Of a stretch of DNA of 64,000 nt, positions 16,969 through 24,329 are shown in pieces. The DNA lies in NCBI GenBank assembly GCA_905203045.1, contig CAJKUH010000002.1:62001-126000 (forward strand), written 5' to 3'. The stretch is from an uncultured Eggerthella sp. (GTDB taxonomy: Bacteria > Actinomycetota > Coriobacteriia > Coriobacteriales > Eggerthellaceae). Within the stretch, counting starts at the first letter, position 1; the number at the start of each line of letters is the position of its first letter. Position numbers and translations under genes: made by a program. The notes under the pieces are model-generated. The model was given only the letters and a program-made list of their open reading frames with translations, did not search any database and had not been told where the DNA came from.

Positions 16969-16995
16969 TTAGCACTCCACATGCTGGAGTGCTAA
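16969..16995. promoter_or_regulatory. CIRCE operator (HrcA binding site)
   Basis: TTAGCACTC, 9 bases, GAGTGCTAA: an exact match to the CIRCE consensus. HrcA binds this element to repress heat-shock genes. Placed at the start point of the htpG promoter, it implies HrcA control of htpG, whereas the best-known CIRCE targets are groESL and dnaK operons. Confidence 0.93.
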
Positions 16996-17033
16996 TTTAC
17001 GTTTACAAGCACTACAAACAGGGCAATCGTTGT

Positions 17034-17210
17034 ATGCAGCGCGTCTACGGATCGCCGAATTCCAGCGCCCGCACCCCGCAGCATGCAACCTGGCAAACTC
17101 GGACGCTTATCGTGAAACGTTGCAAACGGGCATCGCACATCATCGCAATGCCCAGACGCAACAAACAGCGAAAGCGAAGCCGCCGCCCCAAAACAGAAGG
17201 AAGGATCTGA
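17034..17210 (+). other. htpG leader with a possible upstream ORF
   Basis: The transcript leader between CIRCE and htpG is about 215 bases. It contains a 58-codon frame (ATG 17034) rich in Arg, Lys and Gln whose TGA abuts the htpG ATG directly. No good ribosome site precedes ATG 17034, so this may be chance; if translated, it could couple to htpG. Confidence 0.25.
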
Positions 17211-19136
17211 ATGAAGCAGTTCCAAACCGAAAGCAAGAAGCTTTTGGACCTGATGATCAACTCCATTTACACGAACAAGGAAATCTTCCTGCGCGAGCTG
17301 ATCTCCAACGCATCCGACGCGGTAGACAAGCTCTATTTCAAGAGCCTCACCGACACCTCTATCGCCGTTTCAAAGGACGACCTTTCCATTAACGTCGCCT
17401 TCGACAAGGACGCGCGCACCATCACCGTTTCCGACACCGGCATCGGCATGACGCGCGACGAGCTGGAAACCAACCTGGGCACCATCGCCCACTCCGGCAG
17501 CCTCGAGTTCAAGACCGAAAATGCCGAAAAGCAGGGCGAAGACGTGGACATCATCGGCCAGTTCGGCGTTGGCTTCTACTCTTCGTTCATGGTTGCCAAG
17601 GAAGTTACCGTAACCTCCCGCGCTTACGGCGAAACCGAGGCATACACCTGGAAGTCCGACGGCATTGAGGGCTACACCATCGAGCCCGCCACCTCTGAAG
17701 AGGCGGCCACCATCGGCGGCGACCACGGCACCTGCATCACGCTGCACCTGAAGGACAACCAGGGCGACGAAGACTACGACATGTTCCTGGACCAGTACGA
17801 GCTGCAGGCCCTGATCAAGCAGTACAGCAACTACGTGCGCTACCCCATCCGCATGGAAGTGGAAGAGCGCAAGCCGCTGCCCAAGCCCGAAGACGCCGGC
17901 GACGACTACAAGCCGGAGTACGAAACGGTGCGCGAGGTTAAGACCATCAACTCCATGATCCCCATCTGGAAGCGCCGCAAGTCGGAAGTGACCGACGAAG
18001 AGTACGCCACCTTCTACAAGACCGACTTCCACGATTTCGAGGACCCGGCCCGCACCATTTCCGTACACGCGGAAGGCGCGCTGACCTACGACGCGCTGCT
18101 GTTCATCCCCAAGCGCCCGCCGTACGACTTCTACAACAAGGACTACGAGAAGGGCCTGGCACTGTACAGCTCGAACGTACTGATCATGGAAAAGTGCGCC
18201 GACCTGCTGCCCGACTACTTCAGCTTCGTGAAGGGCGTTGTTGACTCCCAGGATCTGTCGCTGAACATTTCCCGCGAAACACTTCAGCAAAACAGCCAGC
18301 TGCGCGCCATCGCCAACAAGCTGGAAAAGAAGATCAAGGGCGAACTGGAAAAGTTCCTGAAGAACGACCGCGACGGGTACGAGAAGTTCTTCAAGGGCTT
18401 TGGCCGCAACCTGGAATACGGCATCTACACCAGCTACGGCATGAAGAAGGACGTACTGGCCGACCTGCTGCTGTTCTATTCCGCCAAGCAGCAGAAGATG
18501 GTTACGCTGTCCGAGTATGTGGAGGAAATGCCCGAAGGCCAGGATTCCATCTTCTTCGCAACTGGCGAGGCAATCGATCGCTTGGCGAAGCGCCCCATTG
18601 TGAACACAGTGCTGAGCAAGGGCTTCGACGTGCTGCTGTGCCCGCAGGATGTTGACGAGTTCTGCTTCATGGCAATGAGCGAGTACCAGGAAAAGAAGTT
18701 CAAGAACGTTGCCGGCGGCGACCTGGGTCTGGAGACTGAGGACGAAAAGAGCGCAGCCGAAGCTATCACGAAGGAAAACGAGGGCCTGTTCGCGGAAATG
18801 CAGAAGGCTCTTGAGGGCAAGGTGAAGCGCGTTGCCGTTTCTGCTCGCCTTACCGACACGCCTTCGTGTGTGACGGCCGAAGGCCCCATCACGCTGGAGA
18901 TGGAAAAGATCTTGGGCCAGGGCCCCGACGGCGACCACGTGAAGAGCGACCGCGTGCTTGAGCTGAATGCCCAGCACCCTGTGTTCAAGGCAGTGCAGAA
19001 AGCATTCGAAGACGGCGACACCGAAAAGGTGCATCTGTACGCCACGGTGCTGTACGACCAAGCACTGATCACCGAAGGCTTGCCCATCGATGACCCAGTG
19101 GAATACACCCAGGCCGTGTACAAGTTCATGGCGTAA
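17211..19136 (+). CDS. htpG: Molecular chaperone HtpG (Hsp90)
   Basis: Cytosolic ATP-dependent chaperone, homodimeric. The GHKL nucleotide site is complete: SNASDAVDKLYF (Asn33), SDTGIGM (74-80) and GQFGVGF (116-122). The middle and C-terminal domains are present (NISRETLQQNSQLRAI, ending in the dimerisation region); 641 aa is a normal length. AAGGAAGG lies 7 bases before the ATG. It has its own promoter with a CIRCE operator and a leader of about 215 bases, and its stop codon lies inside a palindromic terminator. Confidence 0.97.
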   Translation: MKQFQTESKKLLDLMINSIYTNKEIFLRELISNASDAVDKLYFKSLTDTSIAVSKDDLSINVAFDKDARTITVSDTGIGMTRDELETNLGTIAHSGSLEFKTENAEKQGEDVDIIGQFGVGFYSSFMVAKEVTVTSRAYGETEAYTWKSDGIEGYTIEPATSEEAATIGGDHGTCITLHLKDNQGDEDYDMFLDQYELQALIKQYSNYVRYPIRMEVEERKPLPKPEDAGDDYKPEYETVREVKTINSMIPIWKRRKSEVTDEEYATFYKTDFHDFEDPARTISVHAEGALTYDALLFIPKRPPYDFYNKDYEKGLALYSSNVLIMEKCADLLPDYFSFVKGVVDSQDLSLNISRETLQQNSQLRAIANKLEKKIKGELEKFLKNDRDGYEKFFKGFGRNLEYGIYTSYGMKKDVLADLLLFYSAKQQKMVTLSEYVEEMPEGQDSIFFATGEAIDRLAKRPIVNTVLSKGFDVLLCPQDVDEFCFMAMSEYQEKKFKNVAGGDLGLETEDEKSAAEAITKENEGLFAEMQKALEGKVKRVAVSARLTDTPSCVTAEGPITLEMEKILGQGPDGDHVKSDRVLELNAQHPVFKAVQKAFEDGDTEKVHLYATVLYDQALITEGLPIDDPVEYTQAVYKFMA

Positions 19137-19164
19137 CAAAATGGGGACAGTCCCCATTTTGTTA
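19134..19164. repeat. GGGGACAGTCCCC-family palindrome at the htpG stop codon
   Basis: 15-bp perfect arms (19134-19148, 19150-19164, TAACAAAATGGGGAC) around one base; the htpG TAA is the first three bases of the left arm. Same family as the elements at 14075, 46912 and 47608. Confidence 0.75.
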
Positions 19165-19172
19165 TTTCGTTG

Positions 19173-19209
19173 GAAGGGGTGTTCGCGAAAGCGGACGCCC
19201 CTTCTTTTT
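19173..19209 (+). terminator. Rho-independent terminator after htpG
   Basis: Stem GAAGGGGTGTTCGC / GCGGACGCCCCTTC (G-U pairs included) with a GAAA loop, followed by TTTTT. Lies just after the palindrome, so htpG has two stacked end signals. Confidence 0.85.
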
Positions 19210-19228
19210 GCGCGGAAGCGCCCGTCCT

Positions 19229-19363
19229 CTACAGCACAGCGGCAAGATATTCGTTGGTTTTGGCGAAAATGCCCTCTTCATCTTCGCGGGCGAGTTGCCG
19301 GCAGGCAGCACTTATGCAACGGGCTTCTTCCTGCTCTTCGGCGGTTAATACAGCAGAAGCAGT
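19229..19363 (-). other. In-frame coding-like extension after the stop of the next gene
   Basis: Directly after the TAA at 19364-19366 the same minus-strand frame stays open for 44 more codons to TAG 19229-19231. It reads like protein (LTAEEQEEARCISAACRQ, EEGIFAKTNEYLAAVL). It has no start codon of its own. It may be the lost tail of the upstream gene, cut off by a nonsense change, or chance. Confidence 0.3.
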
Positions 19364-20653
19364 TTAGGGCGAAGAGGCACCTGCGTATTTTCTGAGACAG
19401 TAATAGAGGGACTTGGCGTAGAACAGTTCCTTCAGAAGCTGTCGTTGCAGGTAGCTTCCCTTCTTTCCGTCTGCGCCGCCAACGATGTTCGCGTAATCGA
19501 TGGGGCTGCCGTCGGAAAGCGCTTCGCCATTCTCGTCTACGCAAAAGAGTGCGAACACGTTGCCGCGAGCCTCGATTGCCTCTTCGAAGCTTTTCCGCCA
19601 GCCGGCATCGCAGGTCAGGCGGCTTTCAGCTCCCGCTTCCTGTGGCTGGCAATCGTCTGCGCCCGCAATGCAGCGCAATGCCGCCACGCATGCCTTGTTG
19701 AACAAAACGTAGCCGCGCCACAGAACATCGTTTTCGGTGCGCTTCATGGCATCGTCGAAGGCGGATTCCGCTTGCTCGATATACGCACGGAAAACCATAA
19801 GCTTGCCAGGCTCAAGTTCAAGGGTATCGAGCTTCTTCAAGTTTTGCGGAAGGAGCAGGCTATGAGCGCCAGTTTTTTCACCCAAACCGATTTCCTTCCC
19901 AAGGAAGGCGCTGGCCTTGTCCAGATATTCCAGCCCCAGGTAATTGTCGTAGATGGTGCGCGAAATGCGATTGCGGAACATTTCACCACGAACGTTGAGC
20001 ATTCTGCCTTCGGCAGAGAAAAGAACCTGGTAGGAGCCGCTTTCGGGAAGATGGCTAGTGGCCTTGCCGCCTTGGATGCGCATAACGTTCCCGATGAGCT
20101 TAAGGTGCTCTTCGAAAATGTACTGGTTGGCATTGCTCACTGCGCCGAGCTTGGCATAGCCCTTTTCCATCGAGCGCAGAAGAGCTTCAAGATCGGCTTC
20201 GTGCCCTTCGGTATTTCGGAAGTACGCGAACCACAGCAGATGGTCGATAACGTGCTGTAGGTTGTTGGCGTAATCCGCGCACGTGTTGCCGTTTTCGCGA
20301 AACCCACGGTTCAACTCGGCAAGGACGGCAGCTTTAAGGCTTGCGGCACTTTCGCATTCCTTGAATTCGTCGACAAGGCGATGGTAGGCAACACTGTAAT
20401 CCTCGCTGGTAAGAACGTTGCCTTCCATGGACGAAATGGCGCCCACGGAATCGATGGAAAGGTACGTGATCAGCGCAATTACCAGGGCAATTACGGAAAC
20501 AACCAGCGAAACGATGCCGACCGAAAAATCAGAAAGCGCGCTGACATCGGAAAACAGCTCGTCCTGCATCAGGACCAGGGCAACCCCAACCGTAACACCG
20601 AAGAACGCGCATACCACGGCCACGCAAATAAAAGCCTGCTTGGTGTTCCGCAT
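19364..20653 (-). CDS. Hypothetical membrane protein with two N-terminal helices and a helical cytoplasmic domain
   Basis: Not recognised. Residues 7-29 and 43-66 are strong membrane helices. The rest (about 360 residues) is soluble, mostly helical, with TPR-like stretches such as AYIEQAESAFDDAMKRT and WRGYVLFNKACVAALRC. I start it at ATG 20653, preceded by GGGAAGGGGACGGG; the frame is open 23 codons upstream but that part is low-complexity. It would yield 429 residues. It is separated from htpG by a terminator and from the Abi gene by 270 bases, so it is probably a lone gene. A 44-codon open stretch follows its stop in frame. Function unknown. Confidence 0.7.
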   Translation of the reverse strand: MRNTKQAFICVAVVCAFFGVTVGVALVLMQDELFSDVSALSDFSVGIVSLVVSVIALVIALITYLSIDSVGAISSMEGNVLTSEDYSVAYHRLVDEFKECESAASLKAAVLAELNRGFRENGNTCADYANNLQHVIDHLLWFAYFRNTEGHEADLEALLRSMEKGYAKLGAVSNANQYIFEEHLKLIGNVMRIQGGKATSHLPESGSYQVLFSAEGRMLNVRGEMFRNRISRTIYDNYLGLEYLDKASAFLGKEIGLGEKTGAHSLLLPQNLKKLDTLELEPGKLMVFRAYIEQAESAFDDAMKRTENDVLWRGYVLFNKACVAALRCIAGADDCQPQEAGAESRLTCDAGWRKSFEEAIEARGNVFALFCVDENGEALSDGSPIDYANIVGGADGKKGSYLQRQLLKELFYAKSLYYCLRKYAGASSP

Positions 20654-20925
20654 CCCGTCCCCTTCCCTCAAACGCGCCGATAGAGAAAGGGTAGCACCTG
20701 GGTGGTTGGGTGTTAGCGGCAATGGAGAAATCTGAAGCAGCCGAAGGGCCTGAGGGAAGGACGCTTAACCCAGGGAATATCACTGCCGTGTCGCCCGACA
20801 ACGCCAGCGAGAAACAGCAAGTTGGCGATAAACGGATTTCTCGGATCAGAAGCAATGCCTCAACGCGATGGGAGGTCGTCAATCGATTCTTCAAACGATG
20901 CAGGGCTCATTAATGTGGCTACCTG

Positions 20926-21783
20926 TCAAAAAAAAGACTCTTCCAAATCTGCAAACCCCATCTGTCGGAGCACATGAGAAAGAACTTCGCTCTCGCCTGA
21001 GTATTCGTCAACCTTCTTTACGACCGAAGAGACGAACTCAATAAACTCGTCCCAAGCCAGATAACGCCTCGCGTACCTCATGAAACCCAAATAGGAGCAG
21101 TTTTTTCTCTTCCCAATTTTCGCGCAATAAAGCCGCTCATCATGAGCACACATATTTCGAACTTTGACGATAACGTCAAGGCCCACACGAGCCTCTTCGG
21201 AATTGAAATATCCGAGCTTGCTTCCCTTCGCCTTCGTCGCTTCCACTATCCTTTTGCAGACAAGTTCTTGTTCCTTGGGCTTCATCAAATTGAAAAAGTG
21301 TTCGATGTTGCCGAAGGTAAGGTCATTCGAAAGAACCCATAAAGGAACCCAACCGTGGTTATCTCTGTAATGAGAAACAAAATCACGTTTGCTCCTGGTT
21401 GCCTTCTTCATAAGCTCATTGTGCAATATTTGCATGTTGAAAACATATCCCGATAGACCATAGGATAGGTATTCTTCTTCCGAGGCAAAATTTTCTTGCT
21501 TCAGATAGTCGTTAGCGCCCATATGTTGCTCGGAAAATGTATACGAGCACACCGTTCGAACAAGCGCCTCAACCTTTATTAGGTAATGAAAAGTCAGCTC
21601 CCTCAAATCCCTGTCAAAAAGGAAAAGATTGTACAGATCCGAAAAGCTAGTTCCTTCTTTGTATCTATCATCACTAGCCCTTGCTGTCTTATCTATATCC
21701 AAGAATGGCTCTTTGTAGCCGTTAATGATGGAGCAGTAGCCCTCTCTCAAGAGAATCGATGAAGTTTCAGAATCCGTTATCAT
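20926..21783 (-). CDS. Abi_2 family (AbiD/AbiF-like) abortive infection protein
   Basis: Member of the Abi_2 family, several of which stop phage growth in lactococci. Signature segments are GYCSIINGYKEPF, FLFDRDLRELTFHYLIKVEAL and the C-terminal MCAHDERLY, an HEPN-like motif often linked with RNA cleavage. The 285-residue ORF begins at ATG 21783, but the conserved family N-terminus (YTDKPFKTVEEQIGLLESRG) lies in frame before it, and no ATG, GTG or TTG exists there before the next stop. So either the annotated start gives a shortened protein or the true start has been lost. A candidate promoter is at 21922-21949. AT-rich, unlike its neighbours. Confidence 0.82.
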   Translation of the reverse strand: MITDSETSSILLREGYCSIINGYKEPFLDIDKTARASDDRYKEGTSFSDLYNLFLFDRDLRELTFHYLIKVEALVRTVCSYTFSEQHMGANDYLKQENFASEEEYLSYGLSGYVFNMQILHNELMKKATRSKRDFVSHYRDNHGWVPLWVLSNDLTFGNIEHFFNLMKPKEQELVCKRIVEATKAKGSKLGYFNSEEARVGLDVIVKVRNMCAHDERLYCAKIGKRKNCSYLGFMRYARRYLAWDEFIEFVSSVVKKVDEYSGESEVLSHVLRQMGFADLEESFF

Positions 21784-21921
21784 GCCTCTAGATTCGAGAA
21801 GGCCAATTTGTTCCTCTACTGTTTTGAAAGGCTTATCCGTGTAACTCCTAGATACAAAAAGAGCAGCTGCTCAAGGTGGGCGGGGCCCCGTAAGGCTACC
21901 CGCCATAACCACTGGATATTT

Positions 21922-21949
21922 AGTTTATGCCATTACCTCTTTGTGTCAA
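21922..21949 (-). promoter_or_regulatory. Candidate promoter of the Abi_2 gene
   Basis: On the minus strand TTGACA (21944-21949) and TAAACT (21922-21927) with a 16-base spacer, about 140 bases before ATG 21783. The intervening leader contains GC-rich inverted sequence (GGCGGGT...CCCGCC). Confidence 0.5.
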
Positions 21950-22041
21950 CAAAAGCAAACACAAAGATAAAGCTCTAACGGAAATACCGACTAGAAAAGT
22001 CTCGTAAAACGTCTAGCCAACGACAGAGGGCCATCGAGCCC

Positions 22042-22734
22042 TTAATCCCTCTTGAACAAATCGCGCGTATAAACCTCGTCGGCCACATCGGCAAGCTCGT
22101 CGCTCCAGCGGTTGGCGACGATCACGTCGCACTTCGCCTTGAAGGCGGCCAGGTCGTGCGTCACCTCGCTGCCGAAGAACTCGGGCGCGTCCAGCGTGGG
22201 CTCGTAGACGACCACGGGCACGCCCTTGGCCTTGATGCGCTTCATGATGCCCTGCACGCTCGACGCGCGGAAGTTGTCGGAGCCCGTCTTCATCGTGAGG
22301 CGGTACACGCCCACGATCGGGGCGGCCGTGCCGGAGTAGACGAGCTCAGCCACCTTGGACAGCACCTGGTCGGCAACGAAGTCCTTGCGCGTGCGGTTGG
22401 CGTCGACGATCGCCTCGATCAGGTTCTGCGGCACGTCCCTGTAGTTCGCCAGCAGCTGCTTGGTGTCCTTGGGCAGGCAGTAGCCGCCGTAGCCGAAGCT
22501 CGGGTTGTTGTAGTGGCCGCCGATGCGCGGCTCCAGGCACACGCCCTGGATAATCTGGGAAGCATCCAGCCCACGCGAACATGCATAGGTATCGAGCTCG
22601 TTGAAATAGGCCACGCGCAACGCCAGATACGTGTTACTGAAAAGCTTCACGGCCTCTGCTTCGGTGGCGCCAACCCAAAAACACCGAGGCTTTTTAGCCA
22701 CATGACCAAAGTTCCACGCCCTAAAAACAGACAA
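22042..22734 (-). pseudogene. Truncated second copy of UDP-glucose 6-dehydrogenase (C-terminal half)
   Basis: From residue 23 (ATEAEAVKLF) to the end (LYTRDLFKRD-type terminus) it parallels the C-terminal half of the intact ugd at 37808-39079, including the catalytic-cysteine motif FGYGGYCLPKDTK. The NAD-binding N-terminal half, about 200 residues, is missing. The first 22 residues are unrelated sequence from across the breakpoint at about 22672. The stretch 22060-22545 is clearly GC-richer than the flanks and than the intact copy, so this is not a recent local duplicate. Without the NAD domain it cannot work as a dehydrogenase. Confidence 0.85.
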
Positions 22735-22765
22735 TTATCTCGATTTGAGGCCTTTTCAGACAAAT

Positions 22766-22802
22766 GGGGCGTTTCGATGGTTGAATCCCACCGAAACGCC
22801 CC
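22766..22802. terminator. Inverted repeat, possible terminator
   Basis: 11-bp perfect arms (GGGGCGTTTCG, 22766-22776; complement 22792-22802) with a 15-base loop. It lies between the ugd remnant and the two tiny minus-strand ORFs and may end their transcript, though no long T run follows. Confidence 0.45.
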
Positions 22803-22837
22803 ATAAGGTGAATTTATCGATTGGCTATCGACTTCTT

Positions 22838-22867
22838 GTTAGGCCTTAGTTGCCGCTAAGGCCTAAC
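22838..22867. repeat. Strong hairpin overlapping the stop codon of a tiny ORF
   Basis: 12-bp perfect arms (GTTAGGCCTTAG and complement, 22838-22849 and 22856-22867) with a 6-base loop. The TAG of the 36-codon ORF is inside the right arm. No T run follows on either strand, so mRNA-end protection or regulation is as likely as termination. Confidence 0.6.
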
Positions 22868-22973
22868 GCATCTTCAACGTAACAGTCTTAGTTACGGACC
22901 CTGTCTTGATGCATTTCCCACTTGGCATAAGACGATATTTAGGAATCTTAACTTTTACACGTTTTGAAGCCAT
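22863..22973 (-). CDS. Tiny basic protein (36 aa), unknown
   Basis: ATG 22973 is preceded by GAGGAGGTGAT at ideal spacing, close to a perfect Shine-Dalgarno. The product begins MASKRVKVKIPKYRLMPSG and ends TVTLKMR: 11 of 36 residues are Lys or Arg, with one Cys and no acidic residue. It lies 40 bases after a second tiny basic ORF on the same strand, divergent from the AAA ATPase/subtilase operon. I do not recognise a family. The strong ribosome sites on both ORFs are the main evidence that they are real. Confidence 0.6.
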   Translation of the reverse strand: MASKRVKVKIPKYRLMPSGKCIKTGSVTKTVTLKMR

Positions 22974-23013
22974 TTTTATCACCTCCTCAAACTACTCAAA
23001 TGAGCTCAGCGAA

Positions 23014-23139
23014 TTATCGATGCTTGCTGGCTCGATGCTTGGCAAGCGTCTTTCCCGCCGCGGATTTCTGCTTCTTGCTAGAAGAGCTCGCGAGCTTCTT
23101 TGCAGCGGCGCCAGTTTTACCGCCATGATGGACAGTCAC
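23014..23139 (-). CDS. Tiny Lys/Ala/Ser-rich basic protein (41 aa), unknown
   Basis: Starts at GTG 23139 with GGAGGTGATTATT before it, again a near-perfect ribosome site. The product (TVHHGGKTGAAAKKLASSSS, then ending LAKHRASKHR) is strongly basic and low in hydrophobic residues, reminiscent of histone-H1-like or nucleic-acid-binding tails. It is the first gene of a two-ORF minus-strand unit that diverges from ietA-like 23274. An extended -10-like TGGTATATAAT lies about 45 bases upstream. Family and function are unknown; a regulatory or nucleic-acid-binding role is speculation. Confidence 0.6.
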   Translation of the reverse strand: MTVHHGGKTGAAAKKLASSSSKKQKSAAGKTLAKHRASKHR

Positions 23140-23199
23140 AATAATCACCTCCAATCCTATTTACATTTCGTATCTCGGAATTATATACCAAGTAATCCG

Positions 23200-23251
23200 G
23201 AAACACTATAACTGTGTTTCATCTTGTCCCAATTCTGATAAACTCTTTATC
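23200..23251. promoter_or_regulatory. Divergent promoter region with two small palindromes
   Basis: GAAACAC-N7-GTGTTTC (23200-23206, 23214-23220) and GATAAA-CTC-TTTATC (23237-23242, 23246-23251) lie between the divergent tiny-ORF unit and the ATPase gene. They could be operator sites or leader hairpins for the defence operon. Confidence 0.45.
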
Positions 23252-23273
23252 AGGAGAAAAGGAAGCAGGACAA

Positions 23274-24329
23274 ATGAAACGCTCAGATATCGTTGAATTA
23301 ATCAGATACCACGTCGACAGAGACGACCCCTCTTTTAACAGCAAAGCTTCAACAGTCGCGCAAGAATTTGAGGAGCAGGGAGCCGAAGAGCTGGCATCTT
23401 ATATCCGTGCGCTCATTTCGGAAACAAGGTCTTTCGTCCCTATGTCATTCGCAAAAGAAAGCGAATTTTTAACCAAGGTCCCCATTGGCGCCGCATCGCT
23501 GCCACTGCCCTCCCCAATAGCTAACGATCTTACGGGAATAGTCAACGCAGTATCTCACAACATGGGCGTCAACAGATTCCTCTTCGTTGGAGCCCCGGGA
23601 ACTGGCAAGACAGAAAGCGCAAAGCAAATTGCAAGAATTGTACGTAGGGAGCTGTACAAGGTCAGCATGCCGGCCCTTATCGACAGCCGGCTTGGCGAAA
23701 CAGCAAGAAATATTATTGCGCTGTTTGACGAGATTGCCCATATAGGAAATAGAGGCGTTATCCTTTTCGATGAGATTGATGCCCTGGCTCTTGACAGAAT
23801 CAACACGAACGATGTCCGAGAAATGGGACGAGCGACTTCCACCCTGCTGGGTCAACTGGATTCTTTGCCTACAGACTCCCTTGTAATAGCAACAACAAAT
23901 CTCTTTCCTCAACTCGACAAGGCCCTGGTCCGTCGATTTGACAAAATCGTTGATTTCGACCGGTACAGCAAAAGCAACCTTGCCGAAGTAGGCGAGTCGA
24001 TAGCCACGGGGCTTATCGAATCAGCAGATTTTGTAAAAAGCGACCGTAGGCTACTTAAAAAAATCCTACAAGCCGCCCCATCGCTGCCCATGCCTGGTGA
24101 ACTCAAGAACATTATCCGATCAGCGATTGCCTTCAGCGACTCTTCGAGCCCTTGCGACTATTTAATCCGTTTGTATCTGGCACTTAATTCCGGCAAAGAG
24201 CCGAGTCTCCCGGAACTCAAGCATAGAGGTTTCACCGTTCGTGAAATGGAAGTGCTTACCGGCATTTCCAAAAGCAAAATCAGCAGACTCTTAAAGGAAA
24301 CCGACAATGAACAATCTACTCAAGCTTAG
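23274..24329 (+). CDS. ietA: AAA family ATPase, IetA-like (IetAS defence system)
   Basis: Predicted ATPase partner of the subtilase encoded next. Walker A GAPGTGKT is at residues 106-113 and Walker B ends at Asp166-Glu167 (LFDEID); NLFPQLDKALVRRFD supplies the arginine-finger region. The last 40 residues (FTVREMEVLTGISKSKISRL) form a helix-turn-helix, an unusual addition that suggests DNA binding. ATG 23274 follows GGAAG; the frame is open 20 codons upstream but lacks a better start. Its stop overlaps the subtilase start by 23 bases, so the two are translated together. AAA ATPase plus S8 protease pairs are the architecture of the phage-defence system IetAS; assignment rests on this pairing, not on a search. 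Confidence 0.82.
   Translation: MKRSDIVELIRYHVDRDDPSFNSKASTVAQEFEEQGAEELASYIRALISETRSFVPMSFAKESEFLTKVPIGAASLPLPSPIANDLTGIVNAVSHNMGVNRFLFVGAPGTGKTESAKQIARIVRRELYKVSMPALIDSRLGETARNIIALFDEIAHIGNRGVILFDEIDALALDRINTNDVREMGRATSTLLGQLDSLPTDSLVIATTNLFPQLDKALVRRFDKIVDFDRYSKSNLAEVGESIATGLIESADFVKSDRRLLKKILQAAPSLPMPGELKNIIRSAIAFSDSSSPCDYLIRLYLALNSGKEPSLPELKHRGFTVREMEVLTGISKSKISRLLKETDNEQSTQA

Noticed and set aside
16539..16982. 147-codon minus-strand ORF between proC and htpG
   Set aside because: It runs through the inverted-repeat element and the CIRCE promoter and has no ribosome site or recognisable domain.
17370..19157. 595-codon minus-strand ORF opposite htpG
   Set aside because: Shadow of htpG; composition (Val/His/Gln/Leu rich) is typical of antisense frames in GC-rich genes.
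22838..22867. Considered as a simple rho-independent terminator
   Set aside because: The stem is strong but neither strand has a T run after it, so I list it as a hairpin only.
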